A stretch of 64,000 nucleotides of DNA from Acetobacter cerevisiae (GCF_001580535.1 NZ_LHZA01000155.1:1-64000); one strand, 5' to 3'. Counted from the stretch's first letter, positions 36,004 to 47,692 are shown. The notes: generated by a model not told the origin, from the sequence alone. Numbers and translations are program-made.

Positions 36004-37283
36004 CGGTCAACCTCCCCGAAAACCAGATCGAGCGAGCCAAGAACCGCCACCATATCGGCCAGCATGGAGCGGCGGGACAGTTCATCCAGAGCCTGCAAAT
36101 GCGCAAAACCTGTCGGGCGGATTTTGCAGCGATATGGCTTGTTGCTGCCATCAGCCACCAGATACACCCCGAACTCACCTTTCGGGCTTTCCACGGCGGT
36201 ATACGTGGCCCCCGGCGGCACATGATATCCTTCACTAAACAGCTTGAAGTGATGAATGAGCGCTTCCATGGAGCGCTTCATTTCCGCACGGGGTGGCGGA
36301 CTGAATTTTGGGTCCTGCACTTTGACGTCCCCGGGGCGGATCTGATTCAGACATTGCTCAATAATGCTGACGCTCTCGCGCATTTCCGCAACACGAACGA
36401 GATAGCGATCATAGCAATCCCCATGACGGGCCACCGGCACGTTGAATTCCACCTTATGGTAGTTGTCATACGGCTGCGTGCGGCGCAGGTCCCACGGCAC
36501 GCCGGAGGCCCGCAGGCAGGGGCCACTAAATCCCCAGGCCAGTGCCTGCTCGGCTGTGAAAACGCCAATCCCGACCGTGCGCTGTTTCCAGATTCGGTTT
36601 TCCGTCAGCAGGCCTTCCAGCTGATCAATCCATGCCGGGAATTCTTTGGCCCATGCGCCAATTTTATCTTCCAGCCCCGCAGGAAGATCCTGTGCCACAC
36701 CACCGGGGCGGAAATAATTGGCATGGAAGCGCGCGCCGGAAGCTGCCTCGTAAAACTCCAGCAGCTTTTCACGCTCTTCATACCCCCACAGAGCAGGCGT
36801 CACCGCGCCACAATCCAGACCAAGCGCTGTGATATTCAAAATGTGGTTTAGAACACGGGTGATTTCCGCAAACATCACCCGCAACCAGCGGGCACGTTCG
36901 GGAATTTCAATCCCCAGAAGCTTTTCCGTCGCCAGCGCAAACGCCTGCTCTTCACACATGGGAGAGACGTAATCCAGCCGGTCAAAATAGGGCAGCGCTT
37001 TCTGATAGGTTTTGTATTCTATCAGTTTCTCCGTGCCACGATGCAGAAGCCCGATATGCGGCACCGTGCGCGCCACAAGCTCACCTTCCATTTCCAGCAC
37101 AAGGCGTAACACGCCATGTGCGGAAGGATGCTGCGGCCCGAAATTCAGCGCATGGGAATCAATCTCCAGCGTCTTGCGTTCCCGCGCTTCCACCTGCTGC
37201 TCCGGCAGCAGGCTTTCCGGAATATCCGTCCGCAGAATAGCGTCTGCGTCATTCAGCAGGATGCCTTTGTCCGCGTCTGTCAT
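36000..37283 (-). CDS. nuoD: NADH-quinone oxidoreductase subunit D
   Basis: 49-kDa-type subunit forming the quinone-binding pocket with NuoB, 427 residues. The N-terminal [13 protein letters not shown] loop (about 48-60) contains the conserved His that contacts the quinone head group. [18 protein letters not shown] and the C-terminal ARGE-like [22 protein letters not shown] segment are typical. nuoC and nuoD are separate genes as in other Alphaproteobacteria, unlike the E. coli fusion. It overlaps both neighbours by four bases. Confidence 0.97.
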   Translation of the reverse strand: MTDADKGILLNDADAILRTDIPESLLPEQQVEARERKTLEIDSHALNFGPQHPSAHGVLRLVLEMEGELVARTVPHIGLLHRGTEKLIEYKTYQKALPYFDRLDYVSPMCEEQAFALATEKLLGIEIPERARWLRVMFAEITRVLNHILNITALGLDCGAVTPALWGYEEREKLLEFYEAASGARFHANYFRPGGVAQDLPAGLEDKIGAWAKEFPAWIDQLEGLLTENRIWKQRTVGIGVFTAEQALAWGFSGPCLRASGVPWDLRRTQPYDNYHKVEFNVPVARHGDCYDRYLVRVAEMRESVSIIEQCLNQIRPGDVKVQDPKFSPPPRAEMKRSMEALIHHFKLFSEGYHVPPGATYTAVESPKGEFGVYLVADGSNKPYRCKIRPTGFAHLQALDELSRRSMLADMVAVLGSLDLVFGEVDR

Positions 37284-37945
37284 CCGCGTGACCTCCTGAT
37301 ATGTTGCCGGACCTCGTGCGCTTTCTCATCCCCCGGCAAGGTCAGCATGCCTTCCCATGGGGAAACAAAATCAAAATTACGGAAATCCTGCGCAAGCGAG
37401 ACAGGCTCCTTCACCACCTGCCGGCTTGCCACGTCGTAGCGCACTTCCTCATAGCCGGTCAGCGGGAAATCCTTGCGCAGCGGGTAGCCTTCAAACCCGT
37501 CATCCGTCAGGATACGCCGCATGTCCGGGTTGCCGGAAAACTGCACGCCGAACAGATCGTAGCATTCCCGCTCCCACCAGCACGCACACGGCCAAAGGCC
37601 TGAAACGGATGCTACCGGCGCAACTTCATCCGTGGTGATAATCACGCGGATGCGCTGGTTAAGCGTGACGGAAAGCAGGTTATAGACCACGTCAAACCGC
37701 TCGGCCCGGCTGGGATAGTCCACCCCGCACAAATCCATCATCTGCTCAAACCGGCACTGTGGATCGTCCCGCAGGAAGGTCATGAGCGGCACAAGCTGAT
37801 CCCGGGTCGTGCGGACCACCAGTTCACCCTTCTCCAGCGCAGCGGATGAAACGTTTGGCCAGGCTGTGGAGAAGGTGAAGGCCAGAGCCCCGAGGCGCCC
37901 CTGAAGGCTGACCTGCTGCGGAGAGGAAAGACGCGCATCAACCAC
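37280..37945 (-). CDS. nuoC: NADH-quinone oxidoreductase subunit C
   Basis: 30-kDa-type subunit of the connecting arm, 221 residues, no cofactor. The family signature [22 protein letters not shown] is present near 127-148 with [13 protein letters not shown] after it. The N-terminal 50 residues are more variable, so the exact start is less sure; the given ATG overlaps the end of nuoB by eight bases. Confidence 0.95.
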   Translation of the reverse strand: MVDARLSSPQQVSLQGRLGALAFTFSTAWPNVSSAALEKGELVVRTTRDQLVPLMTFLRDDPQCRFEQMMDLCGVDYPSRAERFDVVYNLLSVTLNQRIRVIITTDEVAPVASVSGLWPCACWWERECYDLFGVQFSGNPDMRRILTDDGFEGYPLRKDFPLTGYEEVRYDVASRQVVKEPVSLAQDFRNFDFVSPWEGMLTLPGDEKAHEVRQHIRRSRG

Positions 37946-38501
37946 GGAGAATGGTCCCGGTGCGGCGAATTTTCTTCTGAAGCAGCATGATGCCGTAAAT
38001 CAGCGCTTCTGCCGTAGGTGGGCAGCCGGGCACATAGACGTCCACCGGCACAATCCGGTCACACCCACGCACCACGGAATAGGAGTAGTGGTAATACCCT
38101 CCCCCGTTAGCGCAGGAGCCCATGGAAATGACCCAGCGCGGCTCTGCCATCTGCTCATAGAGCCGACGCAGCACCGGGGCCATCTTGTTGGTCAGCGTGC
38201 CCGCAACGATCATCACGTCCGACTGCCGGGGCGAACCGCGCGGGATAATGCCCATGCGGTCCAGATCGTACCGGGGCATATAGGCGTGGATCATCTCTAC
38301 AGCGCAGCACGCCAACCCGAAGGACATGGGCCACAGACTGCCTGTGCGCCCCCAGTTGACCAGCTTGTCCAGATTGGCAACCACAAAGCCCTTCTCGGCA
38401 ATGGCGCCCGTAATGCCTCGCACCACGGCATCCTGCTCCGGTCCGGGTGGAAGGGCTTCACGATTCCACAGAATGGTTTCGTCTTGCGGATTTGCAGACA
38501 T
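37938..38501 (-). CDS. nuoB: NADH-quinone oxidoreductase subunit B (cluster N2)
   Basis: PSST-type subunit holding the terminal cluster N2 that reduces quinone, 187 residues. Ligands are the tandem Cys65-Cys66 in [10 protein letters not shown], Cys130 in [10 protein letters not shown] and Cys160 in [12 protein letters not shown] start at the ATG of MSANPQDE, 11 bases after the nuoA stop and preceded by GGGAG. An earlier in-frame ATG would overlap nuoA by 30 bases. Confidence 0.96.
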   Translation of the reverse strand: MSANPQDETILWNREALPPGPEQDAVVRGITGAIAEKGFVVANLDKLVNWGRTGSLWPMSFGLACCAVEMIHAYMPRYDLDRMGIIPRGSPRQSDVMIVAGTLTNKMAPVLRRLYEQMAEPRWVISMGSCANGGGYYHYSYSVVRGCDRIVPVDVYVPGCPPTAEALIYGIMLLQKKIRRTGTILRG

Positions 38502-38512
38502 CGGCGGCTCCC

Positions 38513-38878
38513 TCAATCCCAGTCCAGCGCGCCTTTGCGCCATTCATACAGAAAGCCGATCCCCAGCACGCTCAGGAACCCCAGCATGGACAAGAAGCCA
38601 AACAGCCCTATGCGAGACAGGCTGACAGCCCAGGGGAACAGAAACGCGACCTCGAGGTCGAAAATAATGAAAAGGATCGCGACCAGATAAAACCGCACAT
38701 CAAAACGACGGCGCGTATCATCAAAGGCCTCAAATCCGCACTCATAGGCCGTTACTTTTTCAGGATAAGGTTTTTGATGGCCGCATAGCAGCGCCATACC
38801 CAGCATTGCAGCCGCAATAACTACTGAAATAGCACCGAATACCAAAACAGGGGCGTAATCACCAAGAACAGACTGCAT
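38513..38878 (-). CDS. nuoA: NADH-quinone oxidoreductase subunit A
   Basis: Three-helix membrane subunit of complex I, 121 residues from the ATG of [11 protein letters not shown], which has AAGGA six bases upstream. Three in-frame ATGs upstream (up to 38914) are less well placed. The conserved [23 protein letters not shown] loop (conformationally mobile Cys loop next to the quinone site) and [15 protein letters not shown] are clear. First gene of the nuo operon, with 249 bases between it and tRNA-Val. Confidence 0.96.
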   Translation of the reverse strand: MQSVLGDYAPVLVFGAISVVIAAAMLGMALLCGHQKPYPEKVTAYECGFEAFDDTRRRFDVRFYLVAILFIIFDLEVAFLFPWAVSLSRIGLFGFLSMLGFLSVLGIGFLYEWRKGALDWD

Positions 38879-39062
38879 CTGTATTCCTTGCATGAGAGAG
38901 ATCATGAAGATCAAACGTCATGCAGAGGATCCTAGACCTAAGTCTTTACAACAGCCATGCCCTGACACCAGTCATAACGGGCACGTTCCCGTGACTACTT
39001 AGAGGGACCACGTGAAACTGCCGTGAATATGGCGGAAAACTACAGATTTTGGGGGATATTCA
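38879..39062 (-). promoter_or_regulatory. nuo operon leader region
   Basis: This space must hold the nuo promoter. On the minus strand I see no strong sigma-70 pair. A CGGG-CACGTT-CCCG inverted repeat lies near 38978-38991, and an AGAC/GTCT repeat (38934-38945) is closer to the gene. Either could be a regulator site. Nothing more can be supported. Confidence 0.3.
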
Positions 39063-39095
39063 TAAAAACGAGAGCATCTCACATTTTGGTGCTCT
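39063..39095 (-). terminator. Terminator after tRNA-Val
   Basis: On the minus strand AGAGCA and TGCTCT (39090-39095 and 39071-39076) form a six-base stem followed by CG and a run of five T. It lies about 35 bases past the tRNA 3' end. Confidence 0.6.
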
Positions 39096-39127
39096 GCGCG
39101 GAAACCATGATGCCTTGAGAGAAATCA

Positions 39128-39202
39128 TGGTGGGCGATGACGGGGTCGAACCGCCGGCCCTCTCGGTGTAAACGAGACGCTCTACCTCTGAGCTAATCGC
39201 CC
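39128..39202 (-). tRNA. tRNA-Val (anticodon UAC)
   Basis: The reverse complement folds as a tRNA. The acceptor GGGCGAT pairs with ATCGCCC, the D arm is GCTC-AGAGGTA-GAGC, the anticodon stem TCTCG/CGAGA encloses TTTACAC (anticodon TAC), and the T arm contains GGTTCGACC. Discriminator A and an encoded CCA follow (39128-39130). It is separate from the nuo operon, with its own terminator downstream. Confidence 0.95.
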
Positions 39203-39230
39203 GCTGGATGCGTATGTGTCACAAACAGAA

Positions 39231-39268
39231 GCGGCCGGCAACCCTTCCTGTGGAAGTTTTACCGGCCG
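39231..39268. repeat. Bipartite stem-loop between hup and tRNA-Val
   Basis: GGCCGG and CCGGCC form an outer stem, with an inner CTTCC/GGAAG stem and short asymmetric spacers. It follows the hup terminator on the minus strand and may be a back-up terminator or processing site. It has no T-run. Confidence 0.35.
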
Positions 39269-39273
39269 AAACC

Positions 39274-39297
39274 AAAAAACTATCAGTCTGAGAGACT
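39274..39297 (-). terminator. Terminator after hup
   Basis: On the minus strand AGTCT-CTC-AGACT (39285-39297) is followed by GATAG and six T (39274-39279). It starts directly at the hup stop codon. Confidence 0.6.
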
Positions 39298-39298
39298 T

Positions 39299-39583
39299 TT
39301 AGCTTACGGCATCCTTCAGAGCCTTACCCGGCTTAAAGCGCACGGACGTAGAGGCCGGAATATCAATTTCCTCACCTGTACGCGGGTTGCGCCCTTTAGC
39401 AGCCTTGCGTGAGGCTGTAACGAACGTGCCGAAACCAACCAGACGAACTTCCTGCTTTTTGGAAAGCGCCTTTTCGATTGCACCGAATACGGCGTCAACC
39501 ACTTCTCCAGCCTTCGCCTTGGGCAGAGCAGCCTCGTCGGCCACTGCCGCTACGAGTTCCTGCTTGTTAAGCGGCTTCTCCAT
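39299..39583 (-). CDS. hup: DNA-binding protein HU
   Basis: Nucleoid protein of 94 residues that bends DNA as a dimer. The N-terminal helical dimerisation part (KQELVAAVADEA) is followed by the beta-saddle VRLVGFGTFVTASRKAAKGRNPRTGEEI. The Pro that intercalates into DNA is in RNPRTG. HU rather than IHF by its motif and by its place right after lon, the usual gammaproteobacterial and alphaproteobacterial order. An own promoter is likely upstream at 39658-39686. Confidence 0.95.
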   Translation of the reverse strand: MEKPLNKQELVAAVADEAALPKAKAGEVVDAVFGAIEKALSKKQEVRLVGFGTFVTASRKAAKGRNPRTGEEIDIPASTSVRFKPGKALKDAVS

Positions 39584-39657
39584 ATTACGCCTCTCTCTGT
39601 GTTTATCGTGACTGGAGCGGCGGGCGGCTTTACGTCCGCCTCTCCGCTTCCCGCTCG

Positions 39658-39686
39658 CACTATGCAGCCGTTTTACGCCACGTCAA
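39658..39686 (-). promoter_or_regulatory. Candidate sigma-70 promoter of hup
   Basis: On the minus strand TTGACG (39681-39686) is followed by 16-17 bases and CATAGT/ATAGTG (about 39658-39664). The leader to hup contains a GGCGG/CCGCC hairpin at 39623-39640. The -35 is good and the -10 moderate. Confidence 0.4.
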
Positions 39687-39727
39687 CCGAGCAACGGTAA
39701 ACTTCGGCCACATAGTAAATTTTTCCC

Positions 39728-42259
39728 TCAGTGCGGCAGCACGGGTGCCGCACCAGCTCCTTCCGGGGTCGGAACAGCTTCCGAAACCTCATCCCAATGG
39801 ATGGCCTGAGGCTTACGCACCAGCGCCCGGGCAATCACTTCATCCACGTGGGATACGGGGATGATTTCGAGATTGTTCTTTACGGAGTCAGGGATTTCCG
39901 CGAGATCTTTCTCGTTCTCCTTAGGCAGGAATACAGTCTTGATGCCTGCGCGCAGAGCCGCCAGCAGCTTCTCTTTCAAACCACCAATCGGCAGCACGCG
40001 TCCCCGCAACGTGATCTCGCCAGTCATGGCAACATCACGCCGAACCGGGATGCCCGTCATGACGCTAACCAGCGCTGTTGCCATGGCAATACCGGCTGAA
40101 GGCCCGTCTTTAGGAGTCGCACCTTCAGGCACATGCACGTGGAAACTCCGCTTTTCAAACAGAGTCGGCAGGATACCGAATGTGGTCGAACGGCTGCGCA
40201 CGTAGGAATACGCCGCAGAGACGCTCTCCTTCATGACATCGCCCAGCTTGCCGGTTTCCACCACGGCGCCTTTACCGGGCACCATAACGCTCTCAATCGT
40301 CAGGATTTCCCCACCGACCTCTGTCCAGGCCAGACCGGTGACAATACCCACCATGTCTTCCGCCTCGGTCTCGCCGTAACGGAAGCGCTTCACACCGGCC
40401 AGCTTTTCAAGATTGCGCACGGTGATGGCAACTTTCTTTGCCTTCCCCGTCACAAGCTCTTTCACGACCTTACGCGCCAGATTCGCAATTTCGCGCTCAA
40501 GATTACGCACCCCGGCTTCACGCGTGTAATAGCGAATCAGATCCCGCAGAGCGTCATCACTGATCGACCACTCGCTCGGCTTGAGGTTATGAGCCTCGGC
40601 CTGCTTGGAGATCAGATGGCGACGGGCAATCTCAACCTTTTCGTCTTCCGTGTAGCCAGACAGACGGATGATTTCCATACGATCCAGCAGCGGCTGGGGC
40701 ATGTTGAGGCTGTTTGCCGTGGTGACGAACATGACGTCCGACAGATCATAATCCACTTCCAGATAATGATCCGCAAACGTGCTGTTCTGTTCCGGATCCA
40801 GCACTTCCAGCAGAGCTGAAGCCGGATCGCCCCGCCAGTCCGCACCCAGCTTGTCAATTTCATCCAGCAGGAAAAGCGGGTTCGAGACCTTCGCCTTCTT
40901 CATCCCCTGAATGATCTTGCCCGGCATGGAGCCGATATAGGTGCGACGATGCCCACGGATTTCAGCTTCATCCCGCACGCCGCCCAGAGACATGCGCACG
41001 TAATGGCGGCCGGTTGCCTTGGCGATGGAGCGTGCCAGCGAGGTTTTACCCACACCCGGCGGCCCCACAAGGCAGAGAATCGGCCCCTTCAGCTTCTGGG
41101 AGCGGCTCTGGACTGCCAGATATTCCAGAATACGCTCTTTCACCTTTTCCAGAGCGTAGTGATCGGAATCCAGCACGGCTTCAGCGGCGTCCAGATCATT
41201 TTTGACCTTGGTGCGCTTCTTCCACGGAATACCGAGCAGCCAGTCCAGATAGTTCCGGACAACCGTTGATTCGGCAGACATGGCGCTCATGCCACGCAGC
41301 TTCTTGAGCTCGGCAACTGCCTTTTCCCGCGCTTCCTTGGAAAGCTTGGTTTTGGCAATCCGCTCTTCAATCTCGGTGGTTTCGTCCTTGCCGTCTTCGC
41401 CTTCACCCAGTTCTTTCTGAATGGCTTTCAGCTGCTCGTTCAGATAGTACTCGCGCTGGGTTTTCTCCATCTGGCGCTTCACGCGGTTGCGAATTTTCTT
41501 CTCAACCTGCAGCACGCCGATTTCCGCTTCAATGTGTGCGAAAACCTTTTCCAGCTGCAATGTGACAGACGGCGCCTCCAGAATTTCCTGCTTTTCGGAA
41601 ATTTTGAGGTTCAGGTGGCTGGCAACAGTATCGACCAGCTTGGACAGATCGCTGATCTGGTTAAGAGAGACCAGAACTTCAGACGCAATTTTTTTATTGA
41701 GCTTAATATACTGCTCAAACTGAGAGACGATGGAACGGCCCAGCGCTTCGGCTTCCGCCCCTACCGCTGGCTCTTCAACCACATCCTCAATTTCTGCTTC
41801 AAAATGCCCGTCAATATCATGCAGGGCCTTCACCCGTGCGCGACGCACACCTTCCACCAGTACCTTGACGGTGCCGTCCGGCAGCTTGAGCAGCTGCAGG
41901 ATGGTGGACACGGTGCCAAAGCGGTACACATCATCCACACCCGGATCGTCCTGAGCCGCATCTTTCTGCGCAATCAGCAGGATCTGCCGATCTTCCCGCG
42001 TGACGGACTCCAACGCCTTGACGGACTTTTCACGGCCGACAAACAGCGGGACAATCATGTGGGGAAACACGACAATATCGCGCAAGGGCAGAACGGCAAT
42101 ACGACCGTTACCCTGCTCTACCTTCTTATCGGGGGCTGTGTTGTCCGCAGCGACGACGGCTGCATTTTCGGTCGGTGTGACCGTTGCTGGCGTCTTAGCC
42201 GGCGTTTTTGCGGGTGATTTACGCTTACGTTTTACTGCTGGTTTTTCATTATCAGCCAT
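39728..42259 (-). CDS. lon: ATP-dependent protease Lon
   Basis: Cytoplasmic AAA+ serine protease degrading misfolded and regulatory proteins, 843 residues. The N-terminal substrate-recognition domain starts near [15 protein letters not shown], after a Lys/Ala/Pro-rich leader of about 50 residues. Walker A is [11 protein letters not shown], Walker [11 protein letters not shown], and the proteolytic Ser lies in [12 protein letters not shown] with its Lys partner about 43 residues later. The ATG at 42259 has AAGGAGG eight bases upstream; two in-frame ATGs just before it sit too close to that site. It follows clpX with 188 bases containing a terminator and a palindrome. Confidence 0.97.
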   Translation of the reverse strand: MADNEKPAVKRKRKSPAKTPAKTPATVTPTENAAVVAADNTAPDKKVEQGNGRIAVLPLRDIVVFPHMIVPLFVGREKSVKALESVTREDRQILLIAQKDAAQDDPGVDDVYRFGTVSTILQLLKLPDGTVKVLVEGVRRARVKALHDIDGHFEAEIEDVVEEPAVGAEAEALGRSIVSQFEQYIKLNKKIASEVLVSLNQISDLSKLVDTVASHLNLKISEKQEILEAPSVTLQLEKVFAHIEAEIGVLQVEKKIRNRVKRQMEKTQREYYLNEQLKAIQKELGEGEDGKDETTEIEERIAKTKLSKEAREKAVAELKKLRGMSAMSAESTVVRNYLDWLLGIPWKKRTKVKNDLDAAEAVLDSDHYALEKVKERILEYLAVQSRSQKLKGPILCLVGPPGVGKTSLARSIAKATGRHYVRMSLGGVRDEAEIRGHRRTYIGSMPGKIIQGMKKAKVSNPLFLLDEIDKLGADWRGDPASALLEVLDPEQNSTFADHYLEVDYDLSDVMFVTTANSLNMPQPLLDRMEIIRLSGYTEDEKVEIARRHLISKQAEAHNLKPSEWSISDDALRDLIRYYTREAGVRNLEREIANLARKVVKELVTGKAKKVAITVRNLEKLAGVKRFRYGETEAEDMVGIVTGLAWTEVGGEILTIESVMVPGKGAVVETGKLGDVMKESVSAAYSYVRSRSTTFGILPTLFEKRSFHVHVPEGATPKDGPSAGIAMATALVSVMTGIPVRRDVAMTGEITLRGRVLPIGGLKEKLLAALRAGIKTVFLPKENEKDLAEIPDSVKNNLEIIPVSHVDEVIARALVRKPQAIHWDEVSEAVPTPEGAGAAPVLPH

Positions 42260-42371
42260 AACCATGACCTCCTTCAAGGACGATCCAGATCGGGCACCCG
42301 TAATGTGGCGTACCCAGACCCGCGAGAACCTGCCAACAGGCTCCCACCATCTACCATGTCGTTACGAACGC

Positions 42372-42387
42372 CCCATTCTACAATGGG
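42372..42387. promoter_or_regulatory. CCCATT palindrome upstream of lon
   Basis: CCCATT-CTAC-AATGGG is a perfect six-base inverted repeat with a four-base centre, lying 112 bases before the lon ATG and just past the clpX terminator. It could be an operator, or the CCCAT could be part of a heat-shock -10, but no CTTGAA is found at the right distance upstream. Confidence 0.3.
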
Positions 42388-42393
42388 TTAACC

Positions 42394-42430
42394 AGAAAAC
42401 CCGGCCAGCAGGGCATTTCTTCCCTGCTGG
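42394..42430 (-). terminator. Terminator after clpX
   Basis: On the minus strand CCAGCAGGG (42422-42430) pairs perfectly with CCCTGCTGG (42405-42413) around an eight-base loop. CCGGG and TTTT (42396-42399) follow. Confidence 0.65.
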
Positions 42431-42447
42431 CAGTTGTTTTGCAGTTC

Positions 42448-43716
<1,269 letters not shown>

Positions 43717-43836
43717 CAGCCCACTCCCTTGAACGTCCCGGACCTCAGAAAACCAGGAACCGAGTTACCAACTCTATCTGCCTTACTGCGGGCAGACCAC
43801 CCCTGACATTGAACAGGAGATTTAGCGTACACCAGA

Positions 43837-44499
43837 TTAAGGATGGCTTTTATCCTTCTTTCCAGCTTCTGTGGCCTTATGATGGCTGATTACCTTGTCA
43901 ACAATCCCGAAAGACTTTGCTTCCTCGGCTGACATATAGGTATCGCGCTCCAGCTTCTGCTCAATATCTTCAAGCGTCTGGCCGGTATGCTCACGATAGA
44001 TCTCGTTCAGGCGCTGCCGGATAATAAGGATTTCCTTGGCCTGAATCTCAATATCGCTTGCCTGCCCCTGCGCGCCGCCAGACGGCTGATGCACCATCAC
44101 GCGGGCATTTGGCAGAGCGAAACGACGCCCGGCTTCCCCACCCGCCAGCAGCAGAGAACCCATGGAGGCTGCCTGACCGATACAGACGGTGCTGACCGGG
44201 CTGCGGATGTACTGCATCGTGTCGTAGATTGCGAGACCTGCGGACACAACGCCACCCGGGCTGTTAATGTAGAAAGAAATTTCTTTCGTCGGGTTCACGC
44301 TTTCCAGATAAAGGAGCTGTGCGGAGATCACAGACGCAACCTGGTCATAGACCGGGCCGGTCAGAAAGATGATCCGTTCCTGAAGCAGGCGGGAATAGAT
44401 ATCAAATGCCCGCTCGCCCCGGGAGGTCTGCTCGACCACCATCGGCACCAAAGCGTTGCTGAAAACCTCAACGGGATCACGATCCCTCATGTCAGTCAT
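43837..44499 (-). CDS. clpP: ATP-dependent Clp protease proteolytic subunit
   Basis: Tetradecameric serine protease, 220 residues from the ATG of [10 protein letters not shown]. An in-frame ATG 17 codons earlier adds residues unlike the family. The catalytic triad is Ser112 in [10 protein letters not shown], His137 in [10 protein letters not shown] and Asp in [11 protein letters not shown] (about 186). The N-terminal axial loop ([13 protein letters not shown]) is intact. It sits between tig and clpX as in most Proteobacteria. Confidence 0.96.
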   Translation of the reverse strand: MTDMRDRDPVEVFSNALVPMVVEQTSRGERAFDIYSRLLQERIIFLTGPVYDQVASVISAQLLYLESVNPTKEISFYINSPGGVVSAGLAIYDTMQYIRSPVSTVCIGQAASMGSLLLAGGEAGRRFALPNARVMVHQPSGGAQGQASDIEIQAKEILIIRQRLNEIYREHTGQTLEDIEQKLERDTYMSAEEAKSFGIVDKVISHHKATEAGKKDKSHP

Positions 44500-44548
44500 T
44501 CCCGTAAAAAACCTGCACCATCCTTCCCCCATTTCCGTCCGAAGACGC

Positions 44549-44575
44549 AAATCGGTTCAGGCACTCTCAATCAAG
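44549..44575 (-). promoter_or_regulatory. Possible heat-shock-type promoter of clpP
   Basis: On the minus strand CTTG (44572-44575) is followed 17 bases later by CGATTT (44549-44554), loosely like the alphaproteobacterial RpoH pattern (CTTG, 17-18 bases, CYTATNT). The -10 is a poor match. clpP is usually heat-inducible, but this site is only a candidate. Confidence 0.25.
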
Positions 44576-44623
44576 ATAGAGATAAAGTAGCAAGATGCTA
44601 CCCCGGAAAAGAAAATCTGCCCT

Positions 44624-44660
44624 GAAAAAGAGTGTCCCGCCGGTTCACACCGGCGGGACA
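44624..44660 (-). terminator. Strong terminator after tig
   Basis: A perfect 12-base stem (44633-44644 with 44649-44660; TGTCCCGCCGGT arms, four-base loop) is followed on the minus strand by CTCTTTTTC. It begins nine bases past the tig stop and is the clearest intrinsic terminator in the window. Confidence 0.85.
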
Positions 44661-44668
44661 CAATTTTC

Positions 44669-46003
44669 TCAGATATCAGCCGGAGGAATATCCGATAACT
44701 CTTCCGGAGTAACTTCCTTGTCCTCCACTTTCGCGAGTTCAATCAGATAATCGACAACTTTGTTCTCGAAGATCGGACCGCGAAGGGATTCAATGGCCTG
44801 CGGGTTGTTCTGGAAGAAAGTAAAGACTTCCTTCTCCTGCCCCGGATAACGCATGGCTTCTGCGCGCATGGCGCGGCCCAGTTCGTCCTGCGTAACCGTA
44901 ATAGCATTCTTGCGGCCAATTTCAGCCAGAAGAAGACCTAGCTTCACGCGGCGTTCGGCAATCTTGCGATAGTCGGCGCGCAGCGTGTCTTCGTCTTTAT
45001 CTTTGTCTTCGTCGTCAAGCTGACCAGCTTTGCGGTCGGCTTCAACGCGCTGCCAGATCTGCTGGAATTCCGCATCAACCATGCCCTGAGGAGCCTGGAA
45101 GTCGGTTTTCGTAGCCAGAGCGTCCAGCAGGTCGCGCTTGATGCGCAGACGGGACAGCTGATCGTATTCGCCTTCAACCTGCTTGCGGACGAGGTCACGC
45201 AGCTGTTCCAGCGTTTCAAAGCCCAGCTGTTTAGCCAGCTCATCATCAATCGGCGCGTCAACCGGCTTCTTCAGCTCTTTGACGGTGATGTCAAAGGTTG
45301 CTTCCTTGCCAGCCAGTTCTTCGGCCCCGTAGTTTTCGGGGAACGTCACGGTGATCTGTTTTTCTTCACCGGGCTTCATGCCTTCAATCTGCTCGGCAAA
45401 GCCGGGGATGAAGCCTTCGCCACCGATTTCAACATTGACGTCCTGCGCCGTGCCACCGTCAAACGGCACACCATCGCGTTTACCAACGAAGTCAACGGAG
45501 ACAACGTCACCCTTCGCAGCCGGGCGAACTTCTTCGATCGTCTCGAAGGAGCGCTGGCGCTTGGCAACATCGGCCAGAATTTTGTCGACAGCTTCATCGC
45601 TGGCAACCGCCTTCAGGCGGGTCAGGGAGAGGTCGGACAGATCCGGCACGGTGATTTCTGGCAGGATTTCGGTTTCAACCTTGAATTCAAGATCCTTGCC
45701 GTCGTCTTCCTGACCGCTCACCAGCTCAACCTGCGGCTGACCAGCAGGGCGGAGGCCGCGTTCTTCAAGCGCAGAGCGCAGGGATTCGGACACTGCCTGC
45801 TCCAGCACTTCAGCACGCACGGCTTCGCCATGACGCTGGCGCGCCAGAGAAACAGGCACCTTACCCGGGCGGAAACCAGGAAGAGTCAGGTTGGCAGCAA
45901 CTTCTTTCAGACGCGCATCGCGCTTTTCTGCAAGCTCTGCTGCCGGAATGGTAATGGTGAAACCACGCTTCAGCCCTTCATTGAGGGTGTCAGTAACCTG
46001 CAT
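44669..46003 (-). CDS. tig: Trigger factor (ribosome-associated chaperone)
   Basis: Ribosome-bound folding helper with peptidyl-prolyl isomerase activity, 444 residues. The N-terminal ribosome-binding signature GFRPGKVP is at about 44-51 (LTLPGFRPGKVPVSLARQRHG region). The FKBP-type PPIase domain is around 160-245 (GDVVSVDFVGKRDGVPFDGG), and the C-terminal helical chaperone arms follow with an acidic insertion (DDEDKDKDEDTL). It ends in an acidic tail. Upstream is tRNA-Leu, downstream clpP. Confidence 0.96.
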   Translation of the reverse strand: MQVTDTLNEGLKRGFTITIPAAELAEKRDARLKEVAANLTLPGFRPGKVPVSLARQRHGEAVRAEVLEQAVSESLRSALEERGLRPAGQPQVELVSGQEDDGKDLEFKVETEILPEITVPDLSDLSLTRLKAVASDEAVDKILADVAKRQRSFETIEEVRPAAKGDVVSVDFVGKRDGVPFDGGTAQDVNVEIGGEGFIPGFAEQIEGMKPGEEKQITVTFPENYGAEELAGKEATFDITVKELKKPVDAPIDDELAKQLGFETLEQLRDLVRKQVEGEYDQLSRLRIKRDLLDALATKTDFQAPQGMVDAEFQQIWQRVEADRKAGQLDDEDKDKDEDTLRADYRKIAERRVKLGLLLAEIGRKNAITVTQDELGRAMRAEAMRYPGQEKEVFTFFQNNPQAIESLRGPIFENKVVDYLIELAKVEDKEVTPEELSDIPPADI

Positions 46004-46094
46004 CGGCCAGGCCTTCCTTTCGGTACAAACTCAAATTTCCCGCTGCAATGCGCCGAAAGGCTGCCGCGGAACAGGACGGGAGCACCATGAAAAA

Positions 46095-46179
<85 letters not shown>

Positions 46180-46210
46180 ACGGTAAAACCCCGTCGCAAG
46201 TTGCGAGGAC

Positions 46211-47692
46211 TTAGCCCAGAGCGCGGCTCCCGGCAAGAGACCCTCTGCACATCTCTCCATATTCATGCTGCATTCGGGTCGCTTTTTCACGCGCAGGACC
46301 CAGATAACGGTCCAGATCCTCCGCAATTAGCCATGCACCAGCCTGAATCCCGGCCTCGCCATGCAGCCATACACCCGCACAGGCGGCATCCCACGCGGGC
46401 ATATCTGCCGCCAGCAACGCCGCAATCACACCGGACAGCGTATCGCCAGAGCCGGCGGTACCCAGAGCAGGACTCGCATGATCATTGATCGCCAGTCGTC
46501 CATCCGGGGCTGCGATCAGCGTGGATGCTCCCTTGAGCACCACAACAGCATTGATCTGCGCCGCCGCCTTCCGCACGGAGTCTGGCGGGTTTGCGCCCGG
46601 TGCCCCAAACAATTTGGTGAACTCCCCAATATGAGGCGTGATGACAGCCACACCGCGCAGTTTTTCCGGATGCCCCGCAGCAGCAGAAAGAGCGCCTGCA
46701 TCGGCAAGCACGCATTTTTGCGCCTTAAGCAACGCCGGGAGCGTTTGCGTCACCTCACCTTCTGTCAGGCCCGGGCCGCATACCCAAACGACACGCCGTT
46801 TATCAGCAAGCAGACTGTCCAGCGGGCCTTCATCAATCACCAGCCCCGGCGCCCCCAGCCTGTAAGCGGGAGCATCTTTTCCGGCGGCAATCCGCACCAG
46901 CCCCGCCCCGGCGGCCCGTGCCCCGCCTGCGCACAGGCGCGCAGCCCCTGGCATAGACTGCCCGGCACACAGACTGACGACACCCCGCGTATATTTATGA
47001 CTCTCAGGCCCTGGCTCGGGTAGACGCCACAAGCCCGGAGCATTTTGCCAGACCTGCGGCGGAACCTGTTCCAGTGCCACCTGCGGCATTCCGATATCCG
47101 CCAGCACCAGCCGCCCCATGAAACTCCGCCCCGGATAGAGCAGGTGGCCCGGCTTGAAGCGACAAAATGTGACCGTCATGGCAGCGTGGGGCGCGCTGCC
47201 GCGCACCTGTCCTGTCGCGCCATCAATCCCGGACGGGATATCAATCGCCACAACCTTGCGGCCTGCCCGCAGCAGATCAGCGGGCAGGCCCGTTACATCC
47301 CGGCTCAGCCCGGCCCCGAACACGGCATCAATCACCAGATCGGCACGCTCCACTTCTGCCAGAGCAAATGGCACGCGGACGCCTTGAAAACGCGCCGAGG
47401 CTTCTGCTGCGGCCGACCCAGCACGCGGTGAAGCCATTTCCGCCACAGCAACCGGCCAGCCAGCCTCCGCCAGATAACGTGCCGCGACAAATCCATCGCC
47501 GCCATTGTTCCCCGGACCGCAGAGCACCAGAACCCGGCAGGGGCGCATGTAACGGCGCACCGCACGGGCAACGGCGCGCCCGGCGTTATCCATAAGTGTG
47601 GCAACCGGCACTGAGGCCGAGGCAAGTTGATCCACACGCCCCATTTCTTCTGGTGTATAAAGACTGAGGTCTGAAAGTGGGAAGACGGGCAT
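46211..47692 (-). CDS. nnr: Bifunctional NAD(P)HX epimerase / dehydratase
   Basis: Repairs hydrated NADH and NADPH. The 493-residue protein is the usual fusion. The N-terminal YjeF-type epimerase domain has GPGNNGGDGF near 60-69 and AVFGAGLSRDV. The C-terminal ADP/ATP-dependent dehydratase domain has TPHIGEFTKLFG, VVLKGASTLIAAPDG and the catalytic NDHASPALGTAGSGDTLSG. The ATG at 47692 has AGGAGG six bases upstream; the frame is open another 130 codons upstream, but those residues are antisense to the divergent membrane-protein gene and not conserved. Confidence 0.93.
   Translation of the reverse strand: MPVFPLSDLSLYTPEEMGRVDQLASASVPVATLMDNAGRAVARAVRRYMRPCRVLVLCGPGNNGGDGFVAARYLAEAGWPVAVAEMASPRAGSAAAEASARFQGVRVPFALAEVERADLVIDAVFGAGLSRDVTGLPADLLRAGRKVVAIDIPSGIDGATGQVRGSAPHAAMTVTFCRFKPGHLLYPGRSFMGRLVLADIGMPQVALEQVPPQVWQNAPGLWRLPEPGPESHKYTRGVVSLCAGQSMPGAARLCAGGARAAGAGLVRIAAGKDAPAYRLGAPGLVIDEGPLDSLLADKRRVVWVCGPGLTEGEVTQTLPALLKAQKCVLADAGALSAAAGHPEKLRGVAVITPHIGEFTKLFGAPGANPPDSVRKAAAQINAVVVLKGASTLIAAPDGRLAINDHASPALGTAGSGDTLSGVIAALLAADMPAWDAACAGVWLHGEAGIQAGAWLIAEDLDRYLGPAREKATRMQHEYGEMCRGSLAGSRALG

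Noticed and set aside
37280-37283. Broken nuoCD fusion
   Set aside because: nuoC and nuoD are naturally separate genes in Alphaproteobacteria. The four-base overlap is normal coupling.
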